The notes under the pieces are model-generated. The model searched no databases. It was not told where the DNA came from and saw only the letters and a program-made list of their open reading frames with translations. Made by a program: the position numbers and the translations under genes. A stretch of 64,000 nt of DNA from Actinobacteria bacterium UBA2272. GTDB lineage: Bacteria > Actinomycetota > Coriobacteriia > Anaerosomatales > Anaerosomataceae. The stretch spans positions 27,650 through 91,649 of the forward strand of contig DDXA01000002.1 of the NCBI GenBank assembly GCA_002347725.1. Direction: 5' to 3'. This document shows, piece by piece, positions 34,932-43,389 of the stretch (positions are counted from its first letter, which is position 1; each line of letters starts with the position of its first letter).

Positions 34932-36086
34932 CTACGCCACCGACACGACCGAACCCACCGCCATCAGAAGGAGAGCCACCAGCGCAAGGCCGAGCGCGAC
35001 CGGACTCCCCCACACGCCGAGCGTCCACGCCGGGTCGCGCACCGGACCACTGCGTTGCGCCTCGCGGTACATCGGCAACGTGATGAGCGCGAGCACGAGC
35101 GCCGTGGCGCCCGCGGCAAGTCTCAGCCACTCGAGGAACTGCCACACCCCGAGCCAGAGCACGAGAAGCGACGGGAGCGTGGCGGCGAGCCACGAAACGC
35201 GCGGCGAGGCGCCGGTGCGCTCGTGCACGATGTCGGCGAGCGCGAGCGAGACCGACCAGTAGCTCGTCACGAGCGCCGCGACGATCAGCACCGAGCCGAC
35301 GGTAGCCGCCCACGGGCCGATGGCCGCGGAGATGCCGATGATGGCGACCTCGGTCACCTCGGATGACACACCGAGCGCCACGATCGCCACGAGCGCGGTC
35401 AGCACGCCGTTGATGCCGAGACCGACCATGATCGCGCGGACGGCGCCCCGCGCGTCGGGGGCGAGGCCCTTCACGACCTGCGGCACACTGTAGAACGTCC
35501 AGTACGCGTACATCACCATGCCGTACAGAGCGAGCCAGGCGCTCGTCCCTCCCCCGCCCGCGGGCGCGAGACGAAACGGCACGCCTGCCGCCCCCGCTCC
35601 TATGGCGAGCGCGAGGCCGGCGAGTACGAGCGCGCCGAACCGCTCGGCCACGCCCACCGCCTTCAGGCCGAAGAAGACCACGCCGGCCGAGACTGCATAG
35701 ACGAGCACCTCGGCCACGCGACCGGGCAGCCCCGTGAGGCCGGCCACGATCTCACCCGCGCCCGAGATGTACGCCGCGAGGTTGGCGAGGAAGGCGACGC
35801 TCAGGAGCGCGAAGACGGCCCACAGCAGCCAACGTCCCACGCGTCCGCGCATCACGTAGAGGCGCATCAGCTCGACGACCTGCAGATGACGGCCGGTGCG
35901 GAAGAGCACCTCGGCGAGCATGAGATGTACGAGCACGCTCGCCGCCCACGCGAGCGGCAGGATGAGCGCAAGGCCGACGAGACCGACTCGCTCGGCAAGG
36001 TACGGCACGGCCATGATGCCCGCGCCCACTCCGGCGCCCACCATGAGCGACGTGGCCTCCCACTGGGTCAGTCGGCGCTCGGTCAT
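34932..36086 (-). CDS. Amino-acid permease-like transporter (APC superfamily)
   Basis: The 384-residue protein has eleven hydrophobic segments. The first, SLMVGAGVGAGIMAVPYLAERVG, has the GxGxGxMxxP helix-break of aromatic amino acid/Mur-type permeases. It is downstream of the acyltransferase and radical SAM genes on the minus strand and may export or import the product of their pathway. The substrate is unknown. Confidence 0.85.
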   Translation of the reverse strand: MTERRLTQWEATSLMVGAGVGAGIMAVPYLAERVGLVGLALILPLAWAASVLVHLMLAEVLFRTGRHLQVVELMRLYVMRGRVGRWLLWAVFALLSVAFLANLAAYISGAGEIVAGLTGLPGRVAEVLVYAVSAGVVFFGLKAVGVAERFGALVLAGLALAIGAGAAGVPFRLAPAGGGGTSAWLALYGMVMYAYWTFYSVPQVVKGLAPDARGAVRAIMVGLGINGVLTALVAIVALGVSSEVTEVAIIGISAAIGPWAATVGSVLIVAALVTSYWSVSLALADIVHERTGASPRVSWLAATLPSLLVLWLGVWQFLEWLRLAAGATALVLALITLPMYREAQRSGPVRDPAWTLGVWGSPVALGLALVALLLMAVGSVVSVA

Positions 36087-36120
36087 CAGGCGTCTCCTCG
36101 GCGGGTTCGAACGGATGCGG

Positions 36121-37221
36121 TCATAGCGCGGCGATCTCGATGTAGGGCACGCGGCCGTCGAGGCGCGCTGCCGGATCCTCGTCGAACGACAGCGCGTACA
36201 GGTCGCTCCGGTAGGTGATGTGGAGGAACCGGCGCGCGACGCTGAGCAGCGGATCTTCGTCGGCCAAGCCGAGCATCAGGTACGCCTTGCCGCACCCGTG
36301 CGCTGCGGCTGCTGCGGCTGAGATGAGCGCACGCATGACGTCCGGATCGTCGCCTTCCACGCACACACATGCCGCGAACGCGAGCGGGATCGCCTCGCCC
36401 GGCGGCGTGAGCGGGAGCGCCCCGAACGCGCGGGCCGCCAGGTCGTAGAGCGGACGCACGCGCCCGAGCGCCGGGCCATACGCCTCGACGATGTCTTGTT
36501 TGTACGCGCTTTGGTCCCAAACCGCCATCGTGCCGACGATGCGCCCGTCTCGCCTGGCGACGAGCACGTCTTCTGCGGCCAGAGAGCGAAGCGACGTGCC
36601 GCCCGTGAAGTCCTCGTGCGTGTAGGCGGGGAAGAACTGCCGGCGCGGCCCCTCGGCACGCAGGAAGGCGACGACGGCCGGAAGCGTGTCCGCCGAGGCG
36701 GGCAGCACCTCGACGTCGGGCGTGCGCACGCGTGCACGTCGCCTCAGCCAGATGGCGCACGTGGTGAGCCCGGAGACACGATGCGCCCTGATCCCCGCTG
36801 GTGGTCGGGCGCCTACGAGCGCACCGGCGGCGCGCGGGTTCTCGCTCGCGATCACACCGAAGTACAGCAGCCCCGGCGGGCTCATCTCGCGCATCACACG
36901 TGCGCCCCTCGGCACGAGCCACCGCCCGCGGTACTCCCCGGCGATCCGAATCTGCCCGATATAGCCGAGCGTCGACTCCTCGCCGGATACGAACGACCGC
37001 CGCTCGGCACGGCACGCGATGCCGGCGAGAGCGCCGTCCGGCAGGTGGCGCGCGACGAGCACGTCGCACGGGTCGCCCATGATGGTGGTCCCTGAGAAGT
37101 AGTCGGGCTCGCGGGCGAAGCGCACCGCGACATCGCCGGGCATCGCGACCGACCCGACGAGCGCGCGGATGTCGGGCTCGTCGGCCGGAGTGGCCAGGCG
37201 GATGTCGAAAGTGCCGCTCAC
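36121..37221 (-). CDS. Large GNAT-like acyltransferase
   Basis: From GTG 37221, which overlaps the stop of the radical SAM gene (GTGA), the protein has 366 residues. It seems to have two GNAT-like halves. The first is IRLATPADEPDIRALV...DVLVARHLPDGALAGIACRAERR with a GQIRIAGEYRGRWLVPRGAR acyl-CoA site. The second is DVLVARRDGRIVGTMAVWDQ. The first half carries the R-x-x-G/R-like loop. The fatty or acyl substrate is unknown. Confidence 0.75.
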   Translation of the reverse strand: MSGTFDIRLATPADEPDIRALVGSVAMPGDVAVRFAREPDYFSGTTIMGDPCDVLVARHLPDGALAGIACRAERRSFVSGEESTLGYIGQIRIAGEYRGRWLVPRGARVMREMSPPGLLYFGVIASENPRAAGALVGARPPAGIRAHRVSGLTTCAIWLRRRARVRTPDVEVLPASADTLPAVVAFLRAEGPRRQFFPAYTHEDFTGGTSLRSLAAEDVLVARRDGRIVGTMAVWDQSAYKQDIVEAYGPALGRVRPLYDLAARAFGALPLTPPGEAIPLAFAACVCVEGDDPDVMRALISAAAAAAHGCGKAYLMLGLADEDPLLSVARRFLHITYRSDLYALSFDEDPAARLDGRVPYIEIAAL

Positions 37222-38549
37222 CGCGTCCCCAGTCTCATCCCCTGCTTCTTGAACGACTCGCGCCGGTAGATCGGGTTGTACGCGAGATAGATCGCGAGCC
37301 GCTCGAGCGAGGCCATGTTGGTGGCCGGATCGAACGCGCGGCGCAGGATCGAACCCGGGCTGTTCCAGCGCCGCCGGCACGCCCAGGCCACCTTGGTAAG
37401 CTCATCGGCGCTCATGCGCGCGGGACGAAACGCGGCGTGGTTGAAGCGGTACTCGGGGTGCAGCCACCAGCGCCCGTCATAGAGCAGGCGGCCCTCCTCG
37501 GCCAGCCTCGCGTACAGCGGCGTGCGCGGGTACGGCATGAGCACGTTGAACGCCGCAAACGTGAAGCGGTTGGCGATCGCCCACTCACACGTCTCCTCGA
37601 TCGACGCCACGGTGTCGTGATCGTAGCCGAGGGTGAGCGCCGCCCACGTCTGGAGGTGGTGTTCGCGCAGGGTGGCGATCTCGATGGCGTAGCGCGCCGA
37701 GGCGGCGAGGTTGGGACCCTTGTGCGCGGCGCGCAGGTCGGCCGGCTCGAGCGACTCGAAGCCGATGACGTTGCCGAGGCAGCCGCTTGCCGCGAAGAGC
37801 TGGAGAAGCTCCGAGTCGCGTACGTGGTCGATGGACGATTGCGAGACCCACCGCACCCTGAGCGGGATGAGCGCCCGCATGAGTTCCCTGGCAGCCTCGG
37901 GATCGGCGATCAGGTTATCGTCGACGAAGAAGAGGTCGCGCCGTCCGGCCGCCTCGATCTCGGCGATCACCTCGGCTACCGGCCGCGCGTAGTGTCGGCG
38001 CCCGAAGTACTCGGTGACCGCGCAGAACTCGCAGCTGTGGCGGCACCCGCGGCCGAACTGCAGCAGACTCACCGGCAGGTAGCCTTTGCCGGCGTAGAGC
38101 TCGCGGCGGGGCATCACGCCGGGCTGCGGCACGCCGAACGCGCCATGGTAACGCGGCGCGAGACGGCTCTCTGCCGCGTCGGTGACGATGCGAGGCCAGA
38201 CGGTCTCGGCATCGCCGATACACACGGAATCGGCATGCTCGGCTGCCTCGTCGGGCAGGAGCGTCGCGTGCATCCCACCCATCACGACGGGCACGCCTCG
38301 GGCGCGAAACTCGGCAGCGATCTCGTAGGCGCGCCGCGCGGTGAACGTCTCGACGGTGATGGCCACCAGATCGGTGGGCGCGTCGTAGTCGATCTCGTCG
38401 ATCCGATCGTCGGTGAGCGTGAGATCGACGCCGCTCGGCGTCAGGCCCGCGAGCACGCCGAGCTGGAGCGGCTCCATGCGCGCCTCATCGATGAAGCGGT
38501 CATCGCGCTCCGTGCGGCCGAGCGTGGGCTTGACGAGCGTGACGTGCAT
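37218..38549 (-). CDS. B12-binding domain radical SAM protein
   Basis: From ATG 38549 (AAGGAGCG upstream) the protein has 443 residues. The N-terminal B12-type domain (VMGGMHATLLPDEAAEHADSVCIGDAETVWP) and the radical SAM cluster CRHSCEFC are clear, followed by FFVDDNLIADPEAARELM and YDHDTVASIEETCEWAI. The C-terminus is helical and basic. The family includes methylases and rearrangement enzymes acting on lipids or natural products. It is co-transcribed with an ACT protein upstream and with the acyltransferase and permease downstream, so a small pathway is likely. Confidence 0.88.
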   Translation of the reverse strand: MHVTLVKPTLGRTERDDRFIDEARMEPLQLGVLAGLTPSGVDLTLTDDRIDEIDYDAPTDLVAITVETFTARRAYEIAAEFRARGVPVVMGGMHATLLPDEAAEHADSVCIGDAETVWPRIVTDAAESRLAPRYHGAFGVPQPGVMPRRELYAGKGYLPVSLLQFGRGCRHSCEFCAVTEYFGRRHYARPVAEVIAEIEAAGRRDLFFVDDNLIADPEAARELMRALIPLRVRWVSQSSIDHVRDSELLQLFAASGCLGNVIGFESLEPADLRAAHKGPNLAASARYAIEIATLREHHLQTWAALTLGYDHDTVASIEETCEWAIANRFTFAAFNVLMPYPRTPLYARLAEEGRLLYDGRWWLHPEYRFNHAAFRPARMSADELTKVAWACRRRWNSPGSILRRAFDPATNMASLERLAIYLAYNPIYRRESFKKQGMRLGTR

Positions 38550-38574
38550 CGCGCTCCTTACCGGGGCAGATCGG

Positions 38575-38964
38575 TCAACGCCTGTCGCCCTCGATGCGAT
38601 GACCGACCGCCTCGAGCGCGCCGGTCGCGTCCTCGAGCGCCTCCTCACGCACGAGCACGTAGTCGGTGTCGTAGGTCGAGATTGCGAAGATGCTCACACC
38701 CGCTTCGGCAAGCGGAGTGGCCAGCGCGGCGAGCACGCCGGTGAGTCCGAAGTCGAGCGGACCCGCCACCTGAAGCGCGCGCCAGCCGGTCTCGGCTGTC
38801 GTGCCCTCCGGCACGACAGACGCCGCGCACACGACCGATGTCTCGTCGGCGGTCCGGGTCACCGCGGTCAGCACGCCGGAGCGAGCCCAGTCCGGCATCG
38901 GTGAGCCCGCGGGTAGTCGGCAGACCGCGAGACGCTCGCCGAGCACGCGCAGAACAAGCCTCAT
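38575..38964 (-). CDS. ACT-domain protein
   Basis: From ATG 38964 the protein has 129 residues: an N-terminal ACT-like strand-helix (RLVLRVLGERLAVCRLPAGSPMPDWA) and a second ACT-type fold, GPLDFGLTGVLAALATPLAEAGVSIFAISTYDTDYVLVREEALEDA. It matches small ACT_7/CASTOR-like proteins that bind amino acids. It may sense a metabolite for the operon. Confidence 0.8.
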   Translation of the reverse strand: MRLVLRVLGERLAVCRLPAGSPMPDWARSGVLTAVTRTADETSVVCAASVVPEGTTAETGWRALQVAGPLDFGLTGVLAALATPLAEAGVSIFAISTYDTDYVLVREEALEDATGALEAVGHRIEGDRR

Positions 38965-39001
38965 CGGCCCCGCGCCACCCGCACCATGCACGGCCGCCTC
39001 C

Positions 39002-39370
39002 TTACCTGCCACCCGTGGTGAGCTCCCGGACCCTGAATTCGACGATCCGCCTGATCAGGTCGGCAGGCAGCGGCTTATCCAGCGGGAACTGCGCGGAGCC
39101 CTTGCCACTCTTGTACGCGGCAAGCTCCTCCTTGAACGCCTCGATCCCGCTCGGTACGGGGTAGAACCCGATGTGGGTCGCGAAGCCGCCGAAGTGCACC
39201 AGGTGCTTTCCGCCGAGATCGAACGTCGGGATCGCGTAGCTGATCGTCTCGGTCGCGTCGGGCGCGGCGGCCTTGATGAGCGCGCGCATCTGCTCGAGCA
39301 GCATCCGGGAGCTCGGTGGAGCCTGTGCGATGTACTCGTCGATGGAGCTCGCCTTCGGACGCTCTGTCAT
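39002..39370 (-). CDS. DUF1801 (YdhG-like) protein
   Basis: The 122-residue protein has the DUF1801 pattern: SIDEYIAQAPPSSRMLLEQMRALIKAAAPDATETISYAIPTFDLGGKHLVHFGGFATHIGFYPVPSGIEAFKEEL. Members resemble an iron chaperone fold, YdhG of Bacillus. A second, more diverged DUF1801 protein lies in the array at 48,391. The function is unknown. Confidence 0.88.
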   Translation of the reverse strand: MTERPKASSIDEYIAQAPPSSRMLLEQMRALIKAAAPDATETISYAIPTFDLGGKHLVHFGGFATHIGFYPVPSGIEAFKEELAAYKSGKGSAQFPLDKPLPADLIRRIVEFRVRELTTGGR

Positions 39371-39388
39371 CGGATCACCTGCCTCACG

Positions 39389-39613
39389 TCAGTCGTCGGC
39401 CGGGCTGTTCGTACGGTATGACTCGTAGTCGGTCCTCACGCCCGAGGAGTCGATGAACTCATTCAGGCGCTCGTTCTCAGTCGCGATCGATTCGACGTAC
39501 CGGGTCAGGCGCGAGAGCTTCTCCGCAAGCCACTTGAAGCCGGTTCGATCGCCGATGATGAGGCGCAGCGACTCGATGAACGCAAGCGCCTCGTCTCTCG
39601 TGAACTCGACCAT
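39389..39613 (-). CDS. Small hypothetical protein
   Basis: The 74-residue protein is acidic and helical (MVEFTRDEALAFIESLRLIIGDRTGFKWLAEKLSRLTRYVESIATENERLNEFI), with a possible coiled coil near the C-terminus. I do not recognise a family. It lies 19 bp upstream of the DUF1801 gene on the same strand; GGGAGG-like bases precede the start. Confidence 0.6.
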   Translation of the reverse strand: MVEFTRDEALAFIESLRLIIGDRTGFKWLAEKLSRLTRYVESIATENERLNEFIDSSGVRTDYESYRTNSPADD

Positions 39614-39644
39614 CCCGACAACCTCCCGCGGTGTGCTATCCGCG

Positions 39645-40208
39645 TCACTCGCTCATGGGAACTCGGACGGCGGTCTGCTCGCGCACGGCGAACCACCGAC
39701 CGAGCACAGCGAAGACCAGCAAGAGAGCACCGGTGAACCAGCCGCCTGCGGCGAACGGCAACTGCACGTAGAGGGCAAGCGCGAGCCCCGCGGACACGAG
39801 CACCGCCGCAAGCGCCGCGAACATCCGCATCCCGTAGAGGAACACGAAGGGTAGGTAGTGCGCGCCGAGGACGATCATGAACGCGGGATAGAACCACTCG
39901 ATCCGGTAGAGGGTCGCCGCTCCCACGACCGGCAGCACGAGGGGTAACGTGAACGCGACCTGCATCGCGAGGCCGTTGAGCGGATTGCCCCGCGACACGG
40001 TGACGCGTTGTCTGATCATGCTCAGGCCGAGCAGCGTGAGCGGGAAGATGAAGAACCCGGCGAGGACGAGGAACCAGATGCCGGCGCCGGTGGACACCCA
40101 GGTAGCGAGAGCGGCTGATCCGAGCCAAAGGACCCCCGACACGAGCTGGCCCACATAGCCACCGACGTACCCTTGCCGAATCTCGCGCTGCGCCTCCGCT
40201 ACCTGCAT
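39645..40208 (-). CDS. DUF7010-like membrane protein
   Basis: The 187-residue protein has a polar N-terminus (MQVAEAQREIRQGYVGGYVGQLVSGVLWL) and six or seven hydrophobic helices. The pattern RQGYVGGxxGQxVSGxxWL and the IVLGAHYLPFVFLYGM section are those I know from DUF7010 proteins, which have no assigned role. Confidence 0.75.
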   Translation of the reverse strand: MQVAEAQREIRQGYVGGYVGQLVSGVLWLGSAALATWVSTGAGIWFLVLAGFFIFPLTLLGLSMIRQRVTVSRGNPLNGLAMQVAFTLPLVLPVVGAATLYRIEWFYPAFMIVLGAHYLPFVFLYGMRMFAALAAVLVSAGLALALYVQLPFAAGGWFTGALLLVFAVLGRWFAVREQTAVRVPMSE

Positions 40209-40364
40209 GCATCCCCCGATCGGGTGGGTGAGTCGATTCGGGACACTCCGGGTTCCGCCGTCCCGTCAGGAAGGGGAACCGCACATGAAGTATCGCCCAA
40301 CACGCCAGTCCCGACGAGTCGACTTTCAGTAGAACACCGCGCGAAGAGAGCTGCCGGGCAGGTC

Positions 40365-40520
40365 CTACGGCTGCGCGATCCACTCATCGATGAGCCGGAT
40401 GAGCTGATTGCGCGCTTGCCGGAAGGCGCCACGTCGCTGCTCTTCCGCGTGTGAGCACATGGTGATGAGGTAGTTGATGTGCACGCGGCCGAGGTACCGG
40501 TACTCTTCGACTCCGTTGCT
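40365..40520 (-). pseudogene. Possible gene remnant in a 415-bp gap
   Basis: The gap 40,209-40,623 has no intact gene. On the minus strand a stop-terminated segment encodes RYLGRVHINYLITMCSHAEEQ, RRGAFRQARNQLIRLIDEW, an amphipathic helical end that looks like coding sequence but has no plausible start. It may be the end of a four-helix-bundle protein whose front was lost. Nothing else is seen in the gap. Confidence 0.25.
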
Positions 40521-40623
40521 GCGCAGGCCGTCCGCCGAGATCCGTACACACGTCGCGTGTTTTCTCTTCGACGGTGGGCGGGAACAGTCCTCCTGAGAAT
40601 CTCTTCCACGAAAGGTCGAGGCG

Positions 40624-41115
40624 ATGGATGACAGAGTACGCAACCCGCGCAGCAAGAGATGGCTCTTCGCGCTGCTGGCGCTCCTGGTGACTCTGGGCGT
40701 GGTGTTCGTCGCCGGGATGTGGTTCGCCGATCGCGGCGAGCGGACAGTGGCGGCGGTCACCGAGTCATACGCTGCGGCGTACGAGGGAATCGACACGACC
40801 AAAGATGCGCCGGGCCTCCTCCCCCTCTACGCTCCCGATGCAGTACTGCACGATGCGGCCACGGGCAGGACGCACACGGGAACCGGTGAGATCGAGGCTG
40901 GCCTGAACGCGCTGTTGGCAACACCCGACTTCGATCTCACTATCGAGCGCATACGTGTTGGTGACGACTGGGCGCTGGTGTACTGGACCGCGGATGGGAT
41001 GCGCCCGGATCTGAACAGAGTCACACAAGTCGTCGGCGTCACATCACTGGAGATCGAGGAAGGCCAGATCACGAGGGAGACCTGGTACTACGATCCCGCC
41101 AAGGCTCCGTTCTGA
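40624..41115 (+). CDS. Membrane-anchored SnoaL-like protein
   Basis: This 163-residue protein has one N-terminal membrane helix (WLFALLALLVTLGVVFVAGMWFA) and an extracytoplasmic SnoaL/NTF2-like domain: AAVTESYAAAYEGI, LLPLYAPDAVLHD, HTGTGEIEAGLNALLATPDFDLTIERI, EGQITRETWYYD. SnoaL domains bind small hydrophobic ligands or act as ketosteroid isomerase-like enzymes. Substrate and partners are unknown. Confidence 0.75.
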   Translation: MDDRVRNPRSKRWLFALLALLVTLGVVFVAGMWFADRGERTVAAVTESYAAAYEGIDTTKDAPGLLPLYAPDAVLHDAATGRTHTGTGEIEAGLNALLATPDFDLTIERIRVGDDWALVYWTADGMRPDLNRVTQVVGVTSLEIEEGQITRETWYYDPAKAPF

Positions 41116-41203
41116 TCGTCCGAATGCGCGCCCAGCCCACGAGCCACATGCTCAGCGCGCGTGAGCCATCGGATCATGATGGACACTCACCGACGACCGG
41201 GCG

Positions 41204-41412
41204 TTACCCCGCTTCAGGTTCAGAGTCGGAAAGCGCAACCTTCTCTGAGGTTCTCTTGGCTCTGTACATAGCCTCGTCGCAATCTTCAGAAGGACATCGG
41301 CTGAGCTGCCGTTCGGGATACATGGCGATGCCGATGCTGCAACCCACGGACAAGGTCGCGCCACCGGATACGAACTCCTCGGCGATCCGATCAACGTCTC
41401 TGCGCGGACAAG
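41204..41412 (-). pseudogene. Frameshifted C-terminal remnant of a GGDEF (diguanylate cyclase) domain
   Basis: Minus-strand translation gives ...VDRIAEEFVSGGATLSVGC, then SIGIAMYP, then (one frame over) NGSSADVLLKIA, then, back in the first frame, DEAMYRAKR, ending before a stop at 41204-41206. This is the end of a GGDEF domain (S-I-G-I-A-x-Y-P, AD-x-AMYRAKR) carrying an extra base near the YP codons and a lost base after LLKIA. The N-terminal part and active site are absent. It lies just beyond the left end of the cassette array and may be a dead cassette. Confidence 0.8.
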
Positions 41413-41425
41413 ACGATGCTCCCTC

Positions 41426-41908
41426 TCACAACTGCGTGCTGTTCCCGAACACGACCTCGAAGCATTCGCATACCACGGGCGCCTCGGGCCCAAAGGTGCC
41501 ACCCGTATCAGCGAGTTCCCGCTCGAAGGCGGCCCTGTGCGCCGTGCGCCAGTACTCGAGAGAGCCGTCGCCCTCCCCCTCGATGGCCGCGAACTCCGGC
41601 GTCACCGACTGGAACGGGATGACCTCCACTGAGATCGTACGAATCACACAGCGCGCCCGTCCGCCCCAGTCCGTCACGACACTCAGATCGCCGACCTGCG
41701 GGAGGGGCTCGCCCTCTGCCTCATACGACCACAGTAGACCGGCGGTCGCCCTCTTCCGCCCGGCAAGCACCAGTTCGACAAGCTCGTCGGCGTCAGATTC
41801 GTTGTCACAGAAGTGCCACACCGAGTACGCGGTATGTTCGTCGACGAGATCGGGTTGGGCTTCTGCCAGCGCCGACCACATGGCTTCTACCGATTCCACG
41901 ACCCTCAC
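41426..41908 (-). CDS. ASCH-domain protein
   Basis: The 160-residue protein has the ASCH pattern: LVLAGRKRATAGLLWSYEAEGEPLPQVGDLSVVTDWGGRARCVIRTISVEVIPFQSV and a C-terminal WRTAHRAAFERE with PVVCECFEVVF. ASCH domains resemble PUA domains and are thought to bind RNA. GK/R-K-R-A-T-A-G is the typical ligand-contact motif. It stops within a few bases of the GGDEF remnant. Confidence 0.88.
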   Translation of the reverse strand: MRVVESVEAMWSALAEAQPDLVDEHTAYSVWHFCDNESDADELVELVLAGRKRATAGLLWSYEAEGEPLPQVGDLSVVTDWGGRARCVIRTISVEVIPFQSVTPEFAAIEGEGDGSLEYWRTAHRAAFERELADTGGTFGPEAPVVCECFEVVFGNSTQL

Positions 41909-42020
41909 GGATGAACCTCGATTCCATCTGCGTCTGTGCGCCTGAGCATGTGATGGTAGCTCACATCACTCTACAACCTGAGACATCTCTGGAAGTACCT
42001 GGGTTGAAGGGCGATACTGC

Positions 42021-42422
42021 ATGTCAATAAGGGGTGATGCTCCGGTGTCTGACCTAGAGGGGCGGATCGCGACTTACGTGCGTACGTTCATCGAGCCGAG
42101 AGTCGCCGGCCTGCACCGGGAGACGAGACTGAGCAGGATCAGGATGGATCACACTCGCCCCGACAGCCGCTACACCCTCTCGATCACTGGAATCTATGGA
42201 CTCCTGGGTGCTGCCTGCCTGGGATTGGCATGGGCGTTGGTGGGTCGTTCCCCTCAGGAACTGATCTCAATGGGCGTCGCCACAGTGCTGCTTGGCGGTT
42301 CGACGATATTCGTCTCGATTCAGTGCCGCCGCGCGCTCTCGAGTGGGTGTCAGTGCGACTACGCATCCTCATGGGAGGCCCTCGCACGGGAGGAAGCAGA
42401 GTCCGCAGCATCGGATTCCTAG
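42021..42422 (+). CDS. Small membrane protein, unknown
   Basis: The 133-residue protein has a polar N-terminus (MSIRGDAPVSDLEGRIATYVRTFIEPRVAGLHRE) and two hydrophobic helices (about 55-75 and 82-103). I do not recognise the family. It lies on the strand opposite to most cassette genes, at the edge of the array. Confidence 0.5.
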   Translation: MSIRGDAPVSDLEGRIATYVRTFIEPRVAGLHRETRLSRIRMDHTRPDSRYTLSITGIYGLLGAACLGLAWALVGRSPQELISMGVATVLLGGSTIFVSIQCRRALSSGCQCDYASSWEALAREEAESAASDS

Positions 42423-42495
42423 AGCTGACAGGGTGGCGGGCGATGGCAGGCGAAGCCGGCTCAGTGCGCCTGTCAGGCCACCCGAGGCCGCGGAC

Positions 42496-42894
42496 TTAGC
42501 GCGACTCGAACAGTGTCACCTGCAGCCCGTCGGGCGACTCGATTCGCGCATTCAGGTCGCCCCAGGGAGTGAGCACCGGCGGGTGTATGAGCTTGCCGCC
42601 GTGTTGCGCGAACCGCTCAACCGCCGCGGCGACGTCTGGGACCTGCAACGCCAAGCGAACCGCGCCGCCGACCGCGCGGCCCACCTCAAGTTCGTCCACG
42701 TACCGCGTGTACGCCTCGTCGAAGACCTCGAGAGAACCCTGGCCCATCTCCAGAAGCACTCCCTGTCCTCCATCGTGCGTCCAGGACTCCGTCGGCTGCA
42801 CATCGAGCCCGCCGCAGAAGAAATCGACAAGGGACGCGTAGTCACGAGTGGTGAGCGCAATGCGGAGATGAAGGACACCGTTCGAATCGGACAT
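42496..42894 (-). CDS. VOC-family (glyoxalase/bleomycin-resistance-like) protein
   Basis: From ATG 42894 (MSDSNGVLHLRIALTTRDYASLVDFFCGG) the protein has 132 residues with the VOC pattern, including LEMGQGSLEVFDEAY and IESPDGLQVTLFE. The metal or ligand is not clear. Its stop TAA is inside GCTAAG, a decayed attC-like core, so this was probably an older cassette; no good left half of that site is visible. Confidence 0.82.
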   Translation of the reverse strand: MSDSNGVLHLRIALTTRDYASLVDFFCGGLDVQPTESWTHDGGQGVLLEMGQGSLEVFDEAYTRYVDELEVGRAVGGAVRLALQVPDVAAAVERFAQHGGKLIHPPVLTPWGDLNARIESPDGLQVTLFESR

Positions 42895-42919
42895 TCTGAC
42901 TCCCGGGACGATGGCCTGC

Positions 42920-42999
42920 CTGGCGTATCGGCGCACGCTCGCCTGAGCGCTTTGGGATGAGTGTAGCTGACGACGCTCTGTCGGAAGCGCCTGTTAGGC
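42920..42999 (-). repeat. attC site (decayed left half)
   Basis: The right core GTTAGGC (42993-42999) and arm GGAAGCGCCTGTTAGGC are clear. The left half only resembles a core (GGCGTATCGGCGCA). The centre GGGATGAGTGTAGCTGACG matches the sites at 49,428 and 51,556. Confidence 0.7.
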
Positions 43000-43317
43000 G
43001 GCGGACTCCTGCCTGGATCGTCTTGCGAGAATCGCAGCGTACAGCCACCAGACGACACCGACCGGCAGCAGGATGCCGCCGAAGAGGCCCGCGAGCAGAC
43101 CGGCGACATGCATCGTCGCAAGCGCGTTCGCGGCCACCGGGGAGGCGTGCTGATCGACGCGCGCGCTGACCAGCAGAGAAACGAGCGCCAGGCTGGGACC
43201 CGTGACCACGAGGAACACGCCCAGGGCGACGAGGACGCCTGCTGCGTACTTCGCTCCAACCGTCCGGGTGCCGTAGGGTCCGGGGCTCCGGGCAGCGCGC
43301 TGCCTGACGCGATTCAA
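42994..43317 (-). CDS. Cassette membrane protein, unknown
   Basis: The 107-residue protein has two membrane helices (KYAAGVLVALGVFLVVTGPSLALVSLL and VAGLLAGLFGGILLPVGVVWWLYAAIL) and ends ILARRSRQESAA. Its stop codon TAA is supplied by the attC core GCCTAAC, so insertion of the attC defines the C-terminus. I do not recognise a family. It reads in cassette orientation. Confidence 0.75.
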   Translation of the reverse strand: MNRVRQRAARSPGPYGTRTVGAKYAAGVLVALGVFLVVTGPSLALVSLLVSARVDQHASPVAANALATMHVAGLLAGLFGGILLPVGVVWWLYAAILARRSRQESAA

Positions 43318-43346
43318 CTCCCCACCTCCCCATTCCGACTGCGCCT

Positions 43347-43389
43347 GTCCAACGTCTTGGTGCTTCGGCTGAAGCGCCGACCGTAGGAC
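43347..43389 (-). repeat. attC site, shortened (43 bp)
   Basis: GTCCAAC (43347-43353) opens a site with arm GTCTTGGTGCTTCGGCTGAAGCGCC and closes with a damaged core GTAGGAC (43383-43389). The middle of the site appears deleted when compared with the site at 54,637, which starts the same way. Confidence 0.7.
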
